DNA of 64,000 nt from Shimia gijangensis (lineage in GTDB: Bacteria; Pseudomonadota; Alphaproteobacteria; Rhodobacterales; Rhodobacteraceae): positions 62,001 through 126,000 of the forward strand of contig NZ_FQZQ01000009.1 in the NCBI RefSeq assembly GCF_900142085.1, in the 5' to 3' direction. The notes beneath the pieces were generated by a model that did not search any database, was not told the DNA's origin, and was given only the letters and a program-made list of their open reading frames with translations. Every line of letters starts with the position of its first letter. Position 1 is the stretch's first letter. Shown here in pieces: positions 52,487-63,152 of this stretch. The translations under genes and the position numbers were made by a program.

Positions 52487-53410
52487 TCAGGCGGCTTTGC
52501 TGGCCCCGGTTGCAGGTTGAGTTCTGGTTCGTTGGACACGTCCAGGAGCGGGCGTATCATCGAAACGGTGAGTGAATTTGAAGACGTCCATGGCACAGAC
52601 GTCGATGCATCGACCACAATTGGTGCAGTCGGGTGAAAGGATCAGGGCTGTGTCTTCGTCCTTGCCGCGAAGCGCGGGCGAAATCACGTGCATTTCGGGG
52701 CAGACTGCAAAACAGTCCATACAGTCATCGCATTCCGACCGTTTCACGGCAGAAATACGCACAACCGATTTCGTTCCCAAAAGGCCATAGAAAGTGCCAA
52801 CTGGGCAGAGATGTCCACACCAGCCACGGCGCGAAACAAAAATATCAAACAGGAACACGGCGACTACAAAGGCCCAGGCAAAGCCCATGCCAAAGATCAG
52901 GCCACGGTGCAGCATTGAGATCGGGTTCACAAACTCCCACGCGATGGTGCCGGTGGCGGCAGAAACCGCGACCACCATAGCCAGGATCCAGTAGCGGGTG
53001 TTGTGTTTGGGCTGCCAGCCTTTTTGCATGCCCAGCTTTTCGTGAATCCAATGGGCGCCATCCGTCACAGGGTTGATCGGGCACACCCAAGAGCAATACA
53101 CCCGCCCACCGATCAGGGCATAGATCACGCCCACAATCACAGCGCCAATCAAAGCGGTGGTTTCCGGCCAATGCAGAGCGGCAAAGGATTGAACCGTGAT
53201 GAAGGGGTCATTCAGCGGCAGGAAGTTAAAAGTCATCGACCCGGACAGGTTGCCCTTGAACCACCAGATGCCGAACCAAGGTCCTAGTAGGAAAATGGCA
53301 AGGAAGAAAAATTGTGTCGCGCGCCGCAACAGCAAGAACCGATGCGCATACATCCAGCCGAATTCTTCAATCGCCTCTTGGCCGACGGGGAGTTTGGTCT
53401 TGTTACTCAT
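52487..53410 (-). CDS. napH: NapH iron-sulfur membrane protein
   Basis: A 307-residue inner-membrane quinol-interacting protein with about four or five spans, two cysteine-proline motifs (CSWVCPINPV, CGHLCPVG) and two [4Fe-4S] ferredoxin motifs near the C-terminus (CDDCMDCFAVCPE, CTNCGRCIDVC). With NapG it delivers electrons from ubiquinol to NapAB. Its ATG shares 1 base with the napG stop (TGATG), implying translational coupling. Confidence 0.95.
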   Translation of the reverse strand: MSNKTKLPVGQEAIEEFGWMYAHRFLLLRRATQFFFLAIFLLGPWFGIWWFKGNLSGSMTFNFLPLNDPFITVQSFAALHWPETTALIGAVIVGVIYALIGGRVYCSWVCPINPVTDGAHWIHEKLGMQKGWQPKHNTRYWILAMVVAVSAATGTIAWEFVNPISMLHRGLIFGMGFAWAFVVAVFLFDIFVSRRGWCGHLCPVGTFYGLLGTKSVVRISAVKRSECDDCMDCFAVCPEMHVISPALRGKDEDTALILSPDCTNCGRCIDVCAMDVFKFTHRFDDTPAPGRVQRTRTQPATGASKAA

Positions 53411-54276
53411 CAGTTCGACCCTCCCGTTCCAGGCAATTTCAGGCCCGGATTAAACCCGCCGTCCATGCTGGCCTCAGGAATGCCTTCGGTAGCGGGCAAA
53501 TACCCACCGGGGGCCACAAGATTGTCGGTTCCGGGTCCGGGAAGACGGTCGGGCAGATCGATCAAATCATCCACCAATGGGTTTCGATCTTCCCAGCCAA
53601 GTTTATAGTGATCGGCAGCGTCTGCCCGCGCAATCCGGCGCGGCAAAACTTTGATGGCCGCCTCATTCGGCAACACGCAGGATTTCTCGCATTTGCCACA
53701 ACCGGTGCATTTATCCGCATGCACGGTAGGCATGAAAATCGCGTGGTGGCCCGAGCGTTCGTTGTGACTGCGTTCCAGTGTGATGGCTTCGTCAATCACT
53801 GGGCAAACGCGGTAACAAACATCACACCGCAGGCCCAGCGCATTCAGACAGGTTTCTTCGTCAATCAAAACCGCAACACCCATATCGGCGTCGTCAATAT
53901 TGGTCAGGTCTTTGTCGAGCGCACCTGTCGGGCAGGCGGCGACACAAGGAATGTCTTCACACATCTCGCAGGGGATATCGCGGGCGGTGAAATACGGCGT
54001 GCCCGTGGCAGCACCATCTTCGCCAAGCTCAGCCAATACCAGAGTGTCATAGGGACAATCTCGCACGCAAAGGCCACAGCGAATACAGGCAGCAAGAAAA
54101 TCGGGCTCGGATAAGGCTCCGGGCGGGCGCAGCGCCTGCGCAGGCAACGCGCGGGCATCTGAGATAAAATAGGCAAGTCCCATGCCCGCCACCGCGCACC
54201 CCGTCAGGCCGCGCGCCGAATCCTGTAGGAAACGGCGTCGATCCATCGACGAAGTGTTGCGGATATGGGCGGACAT
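53410..54276 (-). CDS. napG: NapG ferredoxin-type protein
   Basis: A 288-residue Tat-exported protein ([19 protein letters not shown] near the start) with four iron-sulfur cluster motifs: [35 protein letters not shown] and [11 protein letters not shown]. It mediates electron flow between NapH and the nitrate reductase. The Tat twin-arginine lies at about residues 13-14. It lies between napA and napH in the operon. Confidence 0.95.
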   Translation of the reverse strand: MSAHIRNTSSMDRRRFLQDSARGLTGCAVAGMGLAYFISDARALPAQALRPPGALSEPDFLAACIRCGLCVRDCPYDTLVLAELGEDGAATGTPYFTARDIPCEMCEDIPCVAACPTGALDKDLTNIDDADMGVAVLIDEETCLNALGLRCDVCYRVCPVIDEAITLERSHNERSGHHAIFMPTVHADKCTGCGKCEKSCVLPNEAAIKVLPRRIARADAADHYKLGWEDRNPLVDDLIDLPDRLPGPGTDNLVAPGGYLPATEGIPEASMDGGFNPGLKLPGTGGSN

Positions 54277-54300
54277 GGTTTTTTCTTTCCTTACAGCAAG

Positions 54301-56802
54301 TTAAGCGCGTTCAATCTTCACTGCACATTTCTTGAAGTCGGTCTCTTTCGAGATCGGGCAGGTCGCATCCAAGGTCAACTTGTTGGTCAGTTGGCCTTCA
54401 TCGAACCATGGCATGAACACTACGCCGCGAGGCATTTTGTTCCGGCCACGAGTTTCGACACGGCTGAGGACAGAGCCCCGGCGCGACGAGACTTCGATTT
54501 CCTGACCACGACGCAGACCACGATCCTTGGCATCGTCAGGGTGCATATAGACCACTGCCGATGGGAACGACCGGTGCAGCTCGGGCACACGACGGGTCAT
54601 CGACCCCGAGTGCCAGTGCTCAAGCACACGACCCGTTACGAACCACAGGTCATATTCTGCATCAGGCTCTTCTGCGGCGGGCTCATAGGGGGCGAAAATG
54701 ATGTTCGCCTTGCCATCGGGCTTGCCGTAGAACTGAACGCCTTTGCCTTTTTCGACATAGGGGTCATAGCCTTCGCGGAAGCGATAGAGGGTTTCTTTGC
54801 CGTCCACGACGGGCCAACGCAGGCCACGTGCTTTGTGGTAGACATCGAACTCGGCCAGATCGTGGGCCTTGCCGCGACCAAAGTCAGCGTACTCTTCGAA
54901 CAGACCTTTTTGAACGTAGTAGCCAAAGTGATTGGATTCTTCGTTGTTAAAGCCTTCTGCAGTTTCCGACAGTGGGTATTTGTTAACCTTACCGTTTTCA
55001 TACAGAATTTCGTACAGGGTCTTACCGCGATACTCTGGCTTCTGCGCGATCAGCTCTTCTGGCCACACATCTTCGACCTTAAAGCGTTTCGAAAACTCCA
55101 TGACCTGCCAGACGTCAGACTTGGACACACCAGGTGCATCGACCTGCTGACGCCAGAACTGTGTACGACGCTCCGCGTTACCATAGGCACCTTCTTTTTC
55201 CACCCACATTGCAGTGGGCAAGATCAGGTCAGCAGCCATGGCTGTCACTGTTGGATAGGGATCCGACACCGTGATGAAGTTTTCCGGGTTACGATAACCG
55301 GGATAACCTTCTTCGTTAATGTTCGGAGCCGCCTGAAGGTTGTTTGTACACTGAACCCAGTGACAATTCAGGTCGCCGTCTTTCAGTTTGCGGTGCTGAA
55401 GCACAGCGTGGAAGCCGGGTTTGCCAGGAATAGTGCCTTTTGGCAGGCCCCATTTGTCTTCGGCAAAATCACGGTGCGCTTCTTTCATGACCACCATGTC
55501 GGCAGGCAGACGGTGCGCAAAGGTGCCCACTTCGCGAGCGGTACCACAAGCAGATGGCTGACCTGTCAGCGAGAAAGGCGAGTTGCCCGGCTCAGCGATT
55601 TTGCCAACCAGAAGGTGCACGTTGTACATCAGCGAGTTAACCCAGGACCCACGTGTGTGCTGGTTAAAGCCCATGGTCCAGAGAGACATCACCTTGCGAT
55701 CTGGGTGCGCATATTGCTTGGCCAGGCGTTCAAGTTGCGCCGCTGGAACACCAGAGATTTCCGAAGCTTTTTCAACAGTATATTCCGCAACCGCTGCCGC
55801 ATACTCTTCAAAGGTAATCTTGGTGAGTTTACCGTGCTTACCCTCGTGTGATGGATTTTCGGCAGCTTGCTCAAGCTCATGCGTTGGGCGCAGACCATAA
55901 CCAATATCGGTGGCGGTTTTCGTAATGTTGACGTGGTTGTTCACGAACTCTTCGTTCACAGCACCAGTTTGAATGATGTAGTTCGCGATGTAGTTCAGGA
56001 TCGCCAAATCTGTTTGTGGCGCAAAGATCATACCGTTGTCAGCCAATTCAAACGAGCGATGCTCGAATGTCGACAGAACGTGCACTTCGCAGCCCGGCTT
56101 GGTCAGGCGGGTGTCGGTCAGACGCGACCACAAGATCGGGTGCATCTCGGCCATGTTTGATCCCCAGAGCACAAAGGTGTCCGCGTGCTCAAGATCGTCA
56201 TAACAGCCCATTGGTTCGTCGATACCGAATGTCCGGATGAACGATGCCACAGCCGACGCCATACAGTGACGGGCGTTGGGGTCGATGTTGTTGGAACGCA
56301 GGCCGGCCTTCATGAATTTGGCGGCGGCGTAGCCTTCCCAGATGGTCCATTGGCCAGAGCCGAACATGGACACGGCTGTCGGGCCTTTTTTCTTGATGGT
56401 CTCTTTCCACTTGTCGGCCATCACGTCAAAGGCTTCGTCCCAGGACACAGCCTCGAACTCGCCTTCTTTGTCATAGACGCCATTGGTTTTACGCAGCAGC
56501 GGTGTTGTCAGACGGTCCTGTCCGTACATGATCTTGGACAGGAAATAGCCTTTGATGCAGTTCAAACCGCGGTTCACAGGGGCTTCTGGATCGCCTTGTG
56601 TGGCGACCACTTTTCCGTCTTTAACGCCGACCAGAACCGAGCAGCCTGTTCCGCAGAAGCGGCAGGCGGCTTTGTCCCAGCGAATGTCGGAACCGTTAAG
56701 CTGCGCCGCGGCAGCATTAGGAAGCGTGATCCCAGCAGCCGACGCTGTTGCAGCAGCGGCGGTTGCTTTCAGGAACGTGCGGCGGGAAGTTGGCAAAGTC
56801 AT
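54301..56802 (-). CDS. napA: NapA catalytic subunit of periplasmic nitrate reductase
   Basis: An 833-residue molybdoenzyme reducing nitrate to nitrite in the periplasm. The Tat signal [15 protein letters not shown] is at residues 6-20. The [4Fe-4S] cysteines are C47, C50, C54 and C82 ([20 protein letters not shown]). The bis-MGD ligand is in the [12 protein letters not shown] segment, and the C-terminus holds the usual MGD-binding and WxTGRV-like [12 protein letters not shown]. Length is normal (about 830). It is the third gene of the operon. Confidence 0.97.
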   Translation of the reverse strand: MTLPTSRRTFLKATAAAATASAAGITLPNAAAAQLNGSDIRWDKAACRFCGTGCSVLVGVKDGKVVATQGDPEAPVNRGLNCIKGYFLSKIMYGQDRLTTPLLRKTNGVYDKEGEFEAVSWDEAFDVMADKWKETIKKKGPTAVSMFGSGQWTIWEGYAAAKFMKAGLRSNNIDPNARHCMASAVASFIRTFGIDEPMGCYDDLEHADTFVLWGSNMAEMHPILWSRLTDTRLTKPGCEVHVLSTFEHRSFELADNGMIFAPQTDLAILNYIANYIIQTGAVNEEFVNNHVNITKTATDIGYGLRPTHELEQAAENPSHEGKHGKLTKITFEEYAAAVAEYTVEKASEISGVPAAQLERLAKQYAHPDRKVMSLWTMGFNQHTRGSWVNSLMYNVHLLVGKIAEPGNSPFSLTGQPSACGTAREVGTFAHRLPADMVVMKEAHRDFAEDKWGLPKGTIPGKPGFHAVLQHRKLKDGDLNCHWVQCTNNLQAAPNINEEGYPGYRNPENFITVSDPYPTVTAMAADLILPTAMWVEKEGAYGNAERRTQFWRQQVDAPGVSKSDVWQVMEFSKRFKVEDVWPEELIAQKPEYRGKTLYEILYENGKVNKYPLSETAEGFNNEESNHFGYYVQKGLFEEYADFGRGKAHDLAEFDVYHKARGLRWPVVDGKETLYRFREGYDPYVEKGKGVQFYGKPDGKANIIFAPYEPAAEEPDAEYDLWFVTGRVLEHWHSGSMTRRVPELHRSFPSAVVYMHPDDAKDRGLRRGQEIEVSSRRGSVLSRVETRGRNKMPRGVVFMPWFDEGQLTNKLTLDATCPISKETDFKKCAVKIERA

Positions 56803-56816
56803 GGGCTATCTCCCGT

Positions 56817-57086
56817 TCAGTGTGTTGGTTGGTCGAGGTTTGGGGCAGATGCGCCCATCTCCTCGAAATGGTGGTAGGTAAGGGTTACGGTCAAAACGCC
56901 CGGGATCTGGTGCATGTCCATGATCTGTTCCGAAGCGCGCTGGGTTTCAGTGTCTTCGACGGTCACGACAATGCGTCCGTCTTCCTGAGCGTGAACCTCG
57001 CCGCCCTCGATCTCGTTGATCGCGGCAATCACGCTGTCCGTCATTTCGGGCATCGTGTGAACAAGGCATCCGCAAATATTCAGCAT
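56817..57086 (-). CDS. napD: NapD, NapA signal-peptide chaperone
   Basis: An 89-residue protein beginning MLNICGCLVH, ending in an extended tail after VTLTYHHFEE. NapD binds the Tat signal of NapA and delays export until the cofactor is loaded. Its ATG at 57086 overlaps the napF stop by 7 bases; the frame remains open to 57173 but that would lie inside napF. Confidence 0.9.
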   Translation of the reverse strand: MLNICGCLVHTMPEMTDSVIAAINEIEGGEVHAQEDGRIVVTVEDTETQRASEQIMDMHQIPGVLTVTLTYHHFEEMGASAPNLDQPTH

Positions 57087-57583
57087 CGGCTGGCCTCCGT
57101 TGAAGGGGTGAATTGGGTAAGTGAAATCGCATTGACCGGACAAGGCGCGACGCAATAGCCGCAACCGGTACAAAGCGAGGAATTGAGTTCTAGTTTTTCG
57201 CGCCCACCGGGCACGAGTTGAAAGCGTATGGCGCGTTCGTCACAGTGATCCTGGCAGGTGCGGCACTGCACGCCTTTTTCGGACAAGCAGGTGCTGGCAA
57301 TTGACGCAGACCACAACCACGGTTGATCGGCAACCAAAGCACCTGTCTCGCAGGCCTCAATGCAGTCGCCGCAGAAGGTACACCCATCTTGCGAAAAATT
57401 GACGTAAGGCAGCCCACCTTCACCTTTGAACAGAATCGATTCCGGGCAAGCCGACACGCAATCCCCGCAGCTGGTGCAGGTATTGTGAAATGTCTGCTCT
57501 GCGATGGCACCAAACGGGCGCATCACAGCAGGCGCTTCAAAGCGTCCTCTGAGAAAGGCTCGTCTTGATGGCACTGAAGTCAT
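57080..57583 (-). CDS. napF: NapF ferredoxin-type protein
   Basis: A 167-residue cytoplasmic iron-sulfur protein with four cysteine clusters: CTSCGDCVSACP, CTFCGDCIEAC, CRTCQDHC and CTGCGYCVAPCP. It assists maturation of NapA. The start at 57583 follows the RRAFLRGRF-containing N-terminus. It is the first gene of the operon napFDAGHBC; no napE is present. Confidence 0.93.
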   Translation of the reverse strand: MTSVPSRRAFLRGRFEAPAVMRPFGAIAEQTFHNTCTSCGDCVSACPESILFKGEGGLPYVNFSQDGCTFCGDCIEACETGALVADQPWLWSASIASTCLSEKGVQCRTCQDHCDERAIRFQLVPGGREKLELNSSLCTGCGYCVAPCPVNAISLTQFTPSTEASRC

Positions 57584-58101
57584 TTTCGCGTCTCCGGAAC
57601 TCGGTATTCGAATTCTCTGTTCGACGCGTATCTTAGCCATTTCGGCGAGAAAAATTCTTGATCTAGATCATGGTTTTGCTGGATTTCCGCAAATGCCGAT
57701 CCAACGTAAGCATCTGTAATTTTGAATACTTTTTGAGAAATCCACGTAAAACAGGCCCTTCCACTCAAAAAGGTAACTCTAAAATGCTTATTTTTGACGA
57801 GCCATGGCCTCGCCAGTATTTTTGCACCTATCCAAGATTTGACATGAGTTGGTCCTAAAAGCCGGGCCAGAAATTGGCGTTTAGCTCTCCCGTCATTTTG
57901 CCTTTGGTTCGCTAAGCTGACATCTATGGATGCCATTTTGCCCAGATCCTATCCAAATGGCTCCGTGAATGCGGGGGCCGTAAACGCAGCACGCAAGTGC
58001 GCCTTATCCACGCGGTCGTGGTTGCGGCTATTGTGCGTGTTTTCATATAGCGGTAATCAACAAAACCAAGTTTGCGCTTTCACAAAGTTCGTAGGTTTTT
58101 G
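57584..58101. other. Intergenic region between nap operon and Crp/Fnr gene
   Basis: A 518-base divergent intergenic region. It holds the FNR-like box at 57658-57671, about 75 bases upstream of napF. The 57926-58062 stretch opens as a short frame but has no recognisable protein content. No other features were found. Confidence 0.6.
57658..57671. promoter_or_regulatory. FNR/NNR-like binding box upstream of napF
   Basis: TTGATCTAGATCAT matches the FNR/Dnr-type consensus TTGAT-N4-ATCAA with one mismatch. It lies 75 bases upstream of the napF start in the napF-Crp/Fnr intergenic gap, a usual activator position. Confidence 0.75.
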
Positions 58102-58797
58102 GTGAACAAGCTGGACAAATCATTGCTGAATTCTTTGTCGTCATTTCGACGGCTGGAGGATGACCAGCTCAGAGAAGTGCTGGACCTTGCCAGATTGCGT
58201 CGGGTCCCCACCGGTAAGCCAATCTTTGAAGAGGCTGAGGACGCCAAGCAATTCTTCCTTTTGCTGGACGGGCATGTACGTGTTGAGCGTTTGAACGCGG
58301 AAGGAGACAAGGTCATTTCCCTACATATCCCTCCGGGTCAGCTTTTTGGAATCGCCCGGGCTTTGGGGCGCGACACCTACCCGGCAAGCGCGATGGCGGC
58401 AGTTGAATGCATCGTTCTGATTTGGCCAATGTCGCTGTGGGATGACTTTGCCGGGCGCTACGAAGGTTTCGCGGCAGAGGCGTATAAAACAGTCGGTCAA
58501 CGTGTCTCAGAAATGAATAACCAGATCATGGAACTGGCCACGCAACACGTTGAACAACGCGTTGCCCGAGCCGTTCTGCGGTTGATGAAGCAGCATGGCC
58601 GCAACACCGACTCGGGTGTGCAAATTGCTTTTCCCGTCACCCGCAAAATCATATCGGAAATGACCGGGAGCACCCTACACACTGTCAGCCGTCTTTTATC
58701 ACGTTGGGAACGGCAACGAATTCTGCGCAGTGCCCATCGTCATATTCACGTGCTGGACGCATCCCGCCTCGAGGAATTAACCCGACAGGATGCCTGA
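58102..58797 (+). CDS. Crp/Fnr-family transcriptional regulator
   Basis: A 231-residue regulator with a cyclic-nucleotide-type sensor domain (FFLLLDGHVRVERLNAEGDKVISLHIPPGQLFGI) and a C-terminal HTH (VTRKIISEMTGSTLHTVSRLLSRWERQ). It lacks the N-terminal cysteines of FNR, so it is closer to Dnr/NnrR proteins that sense NO or redox via other means. It is divergent from napF, whose promoter has an FNR-like box, so it is the likely nap regulator (context inference). The GTG at 58102 is chosen; TTG at 58072 is an alternative. Confidence 0.8.
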   Translation: MNKLDKSLLNSLSSFRRLEDDQLREVLDLARLRRVPTGKPIFEEAEDAKQFFLLLDGHVRVERLNAEGDKVISLHIPPGQLFGIARALGRDTYPASAMAAVECIVLIWPMSLWDDFAGRYEGFAAEAYKTVGQRVSEMNNQIMELATQHVEQRVARAVLRLMKQHGRNTDSGVQIAFPVTRKIISEMTGSTLHTVSRLLSRWERQRILRSAHRHIHVLDASRLEELTRQDA

Positions 58798-58818
58798 CAT
58801 TCAGGTATTTGACCCGGG

Positions 58819-60489
58819 CTATCTGGTGAAAGTCACTTCGCCACCGCAGATCGTAGTGATTGCCTGCGCGTTGGCCAGTTGCTCCGCTGACGTATTCATC
58901 AAGTCACGATCCATTATCGCTATGTCAGCCATGTAGCCCTGTTTCAGCAGACCTTTGCGATGCTCATTGAACTCTACCCAAGCGTTATCGCGCGTGTAAG
59001 ACGACAATGTGGCCTCCAGGTTCTGCCGGTTATCCGCCCAAGGCGCCGGCAATTGGGTTCCTTGCACTGCCCCCGCAACAGTCATCATGACATCCACCGG
59101 CACGACGGGCCAATCTGTTGAAAAACAGGTCTTTGCCCCACTTTCGCGAATCTTACGCCAAGCAAATGCAAAAGGGATTTGAGACTCTGTCAGAATGTCG
59201 TCGACGTCATATGGCTCGAACAACCCGCCCTCAGGAGAGTGCAATGGCTGCAACGAGGCTACCGCTCCCAGCGCTGCAAGACGTGGAATATCCTGAGGGT
59301 CGATCAGTTCAATGTGCTCGACCCGGTGACGCGAGTCGCGCACGCCATTGACCTTGCGCGCAGCCTCATAGCCATCCAGCGTCCGCCGCACAGCGCCATC
59401 ACCAATTGCATGCACACTGATTTGCAACCCCATCGCATCGGCCCGAATACAGGCCTCGTTGAAATGGTCTGCTTCGAATACGGCGTCGCCAGTGCTTTTG
59501 GGTTTGCCGGGGTATGGTTTCAGCATCAGTGCAGTGTAGCTATCCAGAACACCATCCATGAACATCTTGACCCGGCCCGACCACACCTTGTCCGATTTGA
59601 ATTGGCGGCGCATTTCGTCGGCTTCAGCAAGCCGGTCCAGCGGGTCATAGTTTTTCAGATGCATTGGCACCTGAACCCGCGCAGGCAAGCGACCTTCGCC
59701 CTCAAGTTCACTCAGCAGGTCCAGCTGGTAAAAGTTGCCATCCATATTATGCAGCCCGGTGATGCCATGGCTGGCACAGTGGTTCAGCCCCCGCAGGAGC
59801 ACTTCTTTGTCAAACTCTCGTTCCTTGGCGGTGGCTGGGGGTTCAGGGTCCGCCCCCGTCACATACCCCAAAAGGTCGCGCCCCCCTAAAATGGACAGAC
59901 TCAACACCGGACCAAAAGCGCCGGTCTCATTCAGTTGACCCTGCGCTGTACCATCTTTGGCCATGACAATTTCGGACCCTTCGGGCACATAACCGCCGTG
60001 CAAGATACCTGCCTGTTCCAGGGCAATTGTGTTGGCCCAAACCGTGTGGTGATCCGCTGCCATCAGGGCAACAGGGCGATCCGGCAATATCCGATCTAAA
60101 TCGTGCCGTGTAGTGACATGCCCCGCTCCGATAATGTCATAGTCCGCGGATACGCCCATAATAAGCGGATCATCTGGCCGGCCCGCTGCATAGGCCCGAA
60201 TAGCAGCATTCAATGCATCAAACCCACGCACATCCCGCAAATCCAGCATATCCAGTTCTGCGGCGCCCCCGAATAGGTGTACATGGCTGTCGATAAATCC
60301 CGGTAGAACAGTACCGCCCGCAGCATCGATAATCTTTGTCTTAGAACTTGCCAATGCGCGGATATCAGCCGTTGTGCCAACTGCGGTTATCACACCTCCC
60401 GACGCTGCAAGTGCTTGCGCCGCAGGTTTACTTTTGTCGAAGGTTAGCAAATTGCCGTTTACGACAATCAAATCAGGAATTGGAGACAT
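58819..60489 (-). CDS. Amidohydrolase family protein (YtcJ-like)
   Basis: A 556-residue metal-dependent hydrolase of the amidohydrolase 3/YtcJ branch. LPGFIDSHVHLFGG near residue 62 holds the metal-binding HxH, SVHAIGDGAVRRTLDGYEAA near residue 355 the later His, and CFSTDWPVVPVD the catalytic Asp region. ATG at 60489 follows AAAGGA. The natural substrate is not known; related proteins hydrolyse N-acyl or cyclic amides. It is separated from nap genes by the Crp/Fnr gene. Confidence 0.85.
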   Translation of the reverse strand: MSPIPDLIVVNGNLLTFDKSKPAAQALAASGGVITAVGTTADIRALASSKTKIIDAAGGTVLPGFIDSHVHLFGGAAELDMLDLRDVRGFDALNAAIRAYAAGRPDDPLIMGVSADYDIIGAGHVTTRHDLDRILPDRPVALMAADHHTVWANTIALEQAGILHGGYVPEGSEIVMAKDGTAQGQLNETGAFGPVLSLSILGGRDLLGYVTGADPEPPATAKEREFDKEVLLRGLNHCASHGITGLHNMDGNFYQLDLLSELEGEGRLPARVQVPMHLKNYDPLDRLAEADEMRRQFKSDKVWSGRVKMFMDGVLDSYTALMLKPYPGKPKSTGDAVFEADHFNEACIRADAMGLQISVHAIGDGAVRRTLDGYEAARKVNGVRDSRHRVEHIELIDPQDIPRLAALGAVASLQPLHSPEGGLFEPYDVDDILTESQIPFAFAWRKIRESGAKTCFSTDWPVVPVDVMMTVAGAVQGTQLPAPWADNRQNLEATLSSYTRDNAWVEFNEHRKGLLKQGYMADIAIMDRDLMNTSAEQLANAQAITTICGGEVTFTR

Positions 60490-60655
60490 CAACGTTTGTC
60501 CTTTGGCAGCTCATGTTCATCCGCAGTCATGAGGGCCGACAAATTTGAAATGCCCACATGCGATGCTTGCAGGCACTCTGACTCTGCAAGCAGACATTGG
60601 CAACATACCCAAGCATGGGGCCACGTGAGTTTTAGCTAAGCCAAAAGCTCAAATG

Positions 60656-61306
60656 TCAGATCTTTCCAAGCTGAGAGGCGGCTTTGGCCAATGCTTCAAT
60701 GTCGCCCCAGCGTCCGGCCTTGACCATTTCTTTTGGTGCGACCCAACTTCCACCAGCACAAAGCACATTATTGAGCTTTAGATAGGTTTCAGCGTTTTGC
60801 GGGCTAACTCCGCCCGTTGGGCAGAACGTGATCTGAGGCAACGGCGCGCCAATAGCTTTGAGCGCAGGCGCGCCACCTGAAGCTTCGGCCGGAAAGAATT
60901 TTATCATGTCAAAGCCCTGCGCCAAGAGACGCATGGCTTCGCTGGCTGTGGCCGCACCTGGCAACAGCGGTAGATTTTCCTTAGCGCAGGCCGCCAGCAA
61001 TTCGTCCGTTGCACCCGGAGAGACACCAAAGGTTGCGCCTGCCGCTTTGGCCGCGCGCACGTCTTCCGGTGTCACAAGTGTTCCAGCTCCGACATAGCCA
61101 CCCGGTACAGTGCTCATCTCGCGAATGGCATCCAAAGCGGTAGGCGTGCGCAGTGTCACTTCAAGAACCGGCAGGCCACCAGCAACAAGGGCCTCGGCCA
61201 AGGGTCTGGCAGAAGCCACATCGTCGACAACCAAAACCGGAACAATCGGCGCCAGTGCACAAAGTTCACGCGTTCGGCGACTGGCCTCGATAGGAGCAAG
61301 TGTCAT
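60656..61306 (-). CDS. eda: KDPG aldolase (2-keto-3-deoxy-6-phosphogluconate aldolase)
   Basis: A 216-residue class I aldolase splitting KDPG into pyruvate and glyceraldehyde 3-phosphate, the final Entner-Doudoroff step. PVLVVDDVASARPLAEALVAGGLPVLEVTLRT holds the catalytic Glu near residue 49, and DMIKFFPAE contains the Schiff-base Lys. TGGVSPQNAETYL is the phosphate-binding strand. It starts 3 bases after the edd stop. Confidence 0.95.
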   Translation of the reverse strand: MTLAPIEASRRTRELCALAPIVPVLVVDDVASARPLAEALVAGGLPVLEVTLRTPTALDAIREMSTVPGGYVGAGTLVTPEDVRAAKAAGATFGVSPGATDELLAACAKENLPLLPGAATASEAMRLLAQGFDMIKFFPAEASGGAPALKAIGAPLPQITFCPTGGVSPQNAETYLKLNNVLCAGGSWVAPKEMVKAGRWGDIEALAKAASQLGKI

Positions 61307-61309
61307 GAG

Positions 61310-63118
61310 TTATCCCTCAAAAATAGTCGCGCCGGTATTGGCGGTGCCGACAGTATTGCGAAACGCCGAGAAAAGCTCGCGGCCCATACCAAACTGATTT
61401 TCAGACAGGTCTGAAACCGCGGCGGGCCGCTCAAATACACCTGCCGTGAGAATATCAAGCGTTCCTTTGACGGCATCGACCCGCAGAATATCGCCGTCCA
61501 TTAAGCGTGCAATTGGGCCTGCATCGACAGCTTCGGGACAAACATGAATGGCTGCAGGTACTTTGCCCGAGGCCCCGGACATACGCCCATCAGTGACCAG
61601 CGCAACTTTTTGCCCCCGGCCCTGAAGAATTGACAACAAGGGTGTTAGGCTATGCAACTCTGGCATTCCGTTCGCTTTGGGACCTTGAAAGCGCACGACA
61701 ACCACAAGGTCACCGGTCAACTCACCTGCCTTGAACGCGGTTTTAACATCGTCCTGCGTATGAAAAACCCGTACCGGCGCTTCGACAATGCGATGTTCTG
61801 GTGCCACGGCGGACACCTTCATTACGGCGGTGCCCAATGATCCCGTGAGCTTGGACAATCCACCCGTTGACTGAAAAGGATCAGACGCCGGGCGCAATAT
61901 TTTTTCATTTAGGCTTTGGGGAGCTCCGTCTTGCCAAACCAATTCATCATCCTGCAAAAGCGGCTCTTGCGTGTAACTCTGCAACCCAACGCCTGCGACG
62001 GTCTTGGTATCCGGGTGCAATAGGCCATTTTCAAGAAGGCTTCCGATCATATAGCCCAATCCACCTGCTGCGTGAAAATGGTTCACGTCGGCCAATCCAT
62101 TGGGGTAGACACGCGCCATCAGCGGAGTCACTTCGGACAGGTCCGAGAAGTCCTGCCAATCCAGAATGATCCCACCTGCACGCGCCATCGCAACAAGATG
62201 GATAAGCAAATTGGTTGACCCACCCGTTGCATTCAATCCGACAATCCCGTTTACAAATGCTTTCTCATCAAGAATGTCGCAAACCGGTGTATAGCTGTTG
62301 CCCAGATTGCTCAACGAAAGTGCCCGTTTTGCGCCTTCGCGGGTCAGGGCATCACGTAACGGAGTGTTTGGGCTGACAAAGCTGGAGCCGGGCAGGTGCA
62401 GCCCCATGAACTCCATCAACATCTGGTTGGTGTTGGCAGTGCCATAAAAGGTGCATGTTCCGGGCCCGTGATAGGCGGCCATTTCTGCCTGCATCAAGGC
62501 ATCGCGACCCACCTCACCCAGTGCAAATTTTTGGCGCACTTTGGCTTTTTCATCGTTCGCTAGACCACTTGTCATGGGTCCGGCAGGCAAGAACACCGCT
62601 GGCAAATGGCCAAAGGCTTGTGCGGCGATCACCAAGCCGGGCACGATCTTGTCGCAAACACCCAGAAAAACAGCAGCATCAAATGTGTTGTGGCTAAGGC
62701 CGACGGACGCGGCCAGCGCAATAACATCACGAGAAAAGAGGCTAAGTTCCATGCCAGCTTCGCCCTGGGTCACACCATCACACATGGCGGGAACGCCGCC
62801 CGCGACCTGCGCCGTGCCACCAGCCTGACGCGCTGCATCCCTGATCAGATTTGGGTAATGCTCGAACGGTTGGTGGGCGGACAGCATATCATTGTAGGTC
62901 GTGATGATGCCAAGGTTGCCGGCATCCCCCTGACACAGCAAAGCCTTGTCAGACCCAGACGCAGCATAGGCATGGGCCTGTCCACTGCAGGATAGATGCG
63001 CACGCGCCGGGCCTTTGGAGCGGGCAGCCCTCATGCGCTCTAGATGCGCCGAACGGGTGGGCGCGCTGCGCTCAATGATGGCTTGGGTCACGCGTTCCAG
63101 TTTGGGGTTCAAAGTCAT
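61310..63118 (-). CDS. edd: Phosphogluconate dehydratase
   Basis: A 602-residue dehydratase converting 6-phosphogluconate to KDPG. It is an iron-sulfur enzyme of the IlvD/Edd family, with [25 protein letters not shown] near residue 108, [15 protein letters not shown] and [22 protein letters not shown] near residue 513. Length is normal. The eda start lies 3 bases downstream and zwf ends 34 bases upstream, so zwf-edd-eda are one unit. Confidence 0.96.
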   Translation of the reverse strand: MTLNPKLERVTQAIIERSAPTRSAHLERMRAARSKGPARAHLSCSGQAHAYAASGSDKALLCQGDAGNLGIITTYNDMLSAHQPFEHYPNLIRDAARQAGGTAQVAGGVPAMCDGVTQGEAGMELSLFSRDVIALAASVGLSHNTFDAAVFLGVCDKIVPGLVIAAQAFGHLPAVFLPAGPMTSGLANDEKAKVRQKFALGEVGRDALMQAEMAAYHGPGTCTFYGTANTNQMLMEFMGLHLPGSSFVSPNTPLRDALTREGAKRALSLSNLGNSYTPVCDILDEKAFVNGIVGLNATGGSTNLLIHLVAMARAGGIILDWQDFSDLSEVTPLMARVYPNGLADVNHFHAAGGLGYMIGSLLENGLLHPDTKTVAGVGLQSYTQEPLLQDDELVWQDGAPQSLNEKILRPASDPFQSTGGLSKLTGSLGTAVMKVSAVAPEHRIVEAPVRVFHTQDDVKTAFKAGELTGDLVVVVRFQGPKANGMPELHSLTPLLSILQGRGQKVALVTDGRMSGASGKVPAAIHVCPEAVDAGPIARLMDGDILRVDAVKGTLDILTAGVFERPAAVSDLSENQFGMGRELFSAFRNTVGTANTGATIFEG

Positions 63119-63152
63119 GTTCTGGTCAATCCTTCAAATTTCCTGTGCGTCG

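Noticed and set aside
54265-55851. 528-codon plus-strand open frame opposite napA
   Set aside because: It is antisense to the well-supported napA gene; its length follows from high GC codon bias and it shows no recognisable motifs.
57926-58062. Short open frame upstream of the Crp/Fnr gene
   Set aside because: No recognisable protein and no good initiation signal.
58072-58101. TTG start for the Crp/Fnr protein giving 10 extra residues
   Set aside because: GTG at 58102 has a better-placed purine-rich stretch and gives the usual family N-terminus; left as an alternative.
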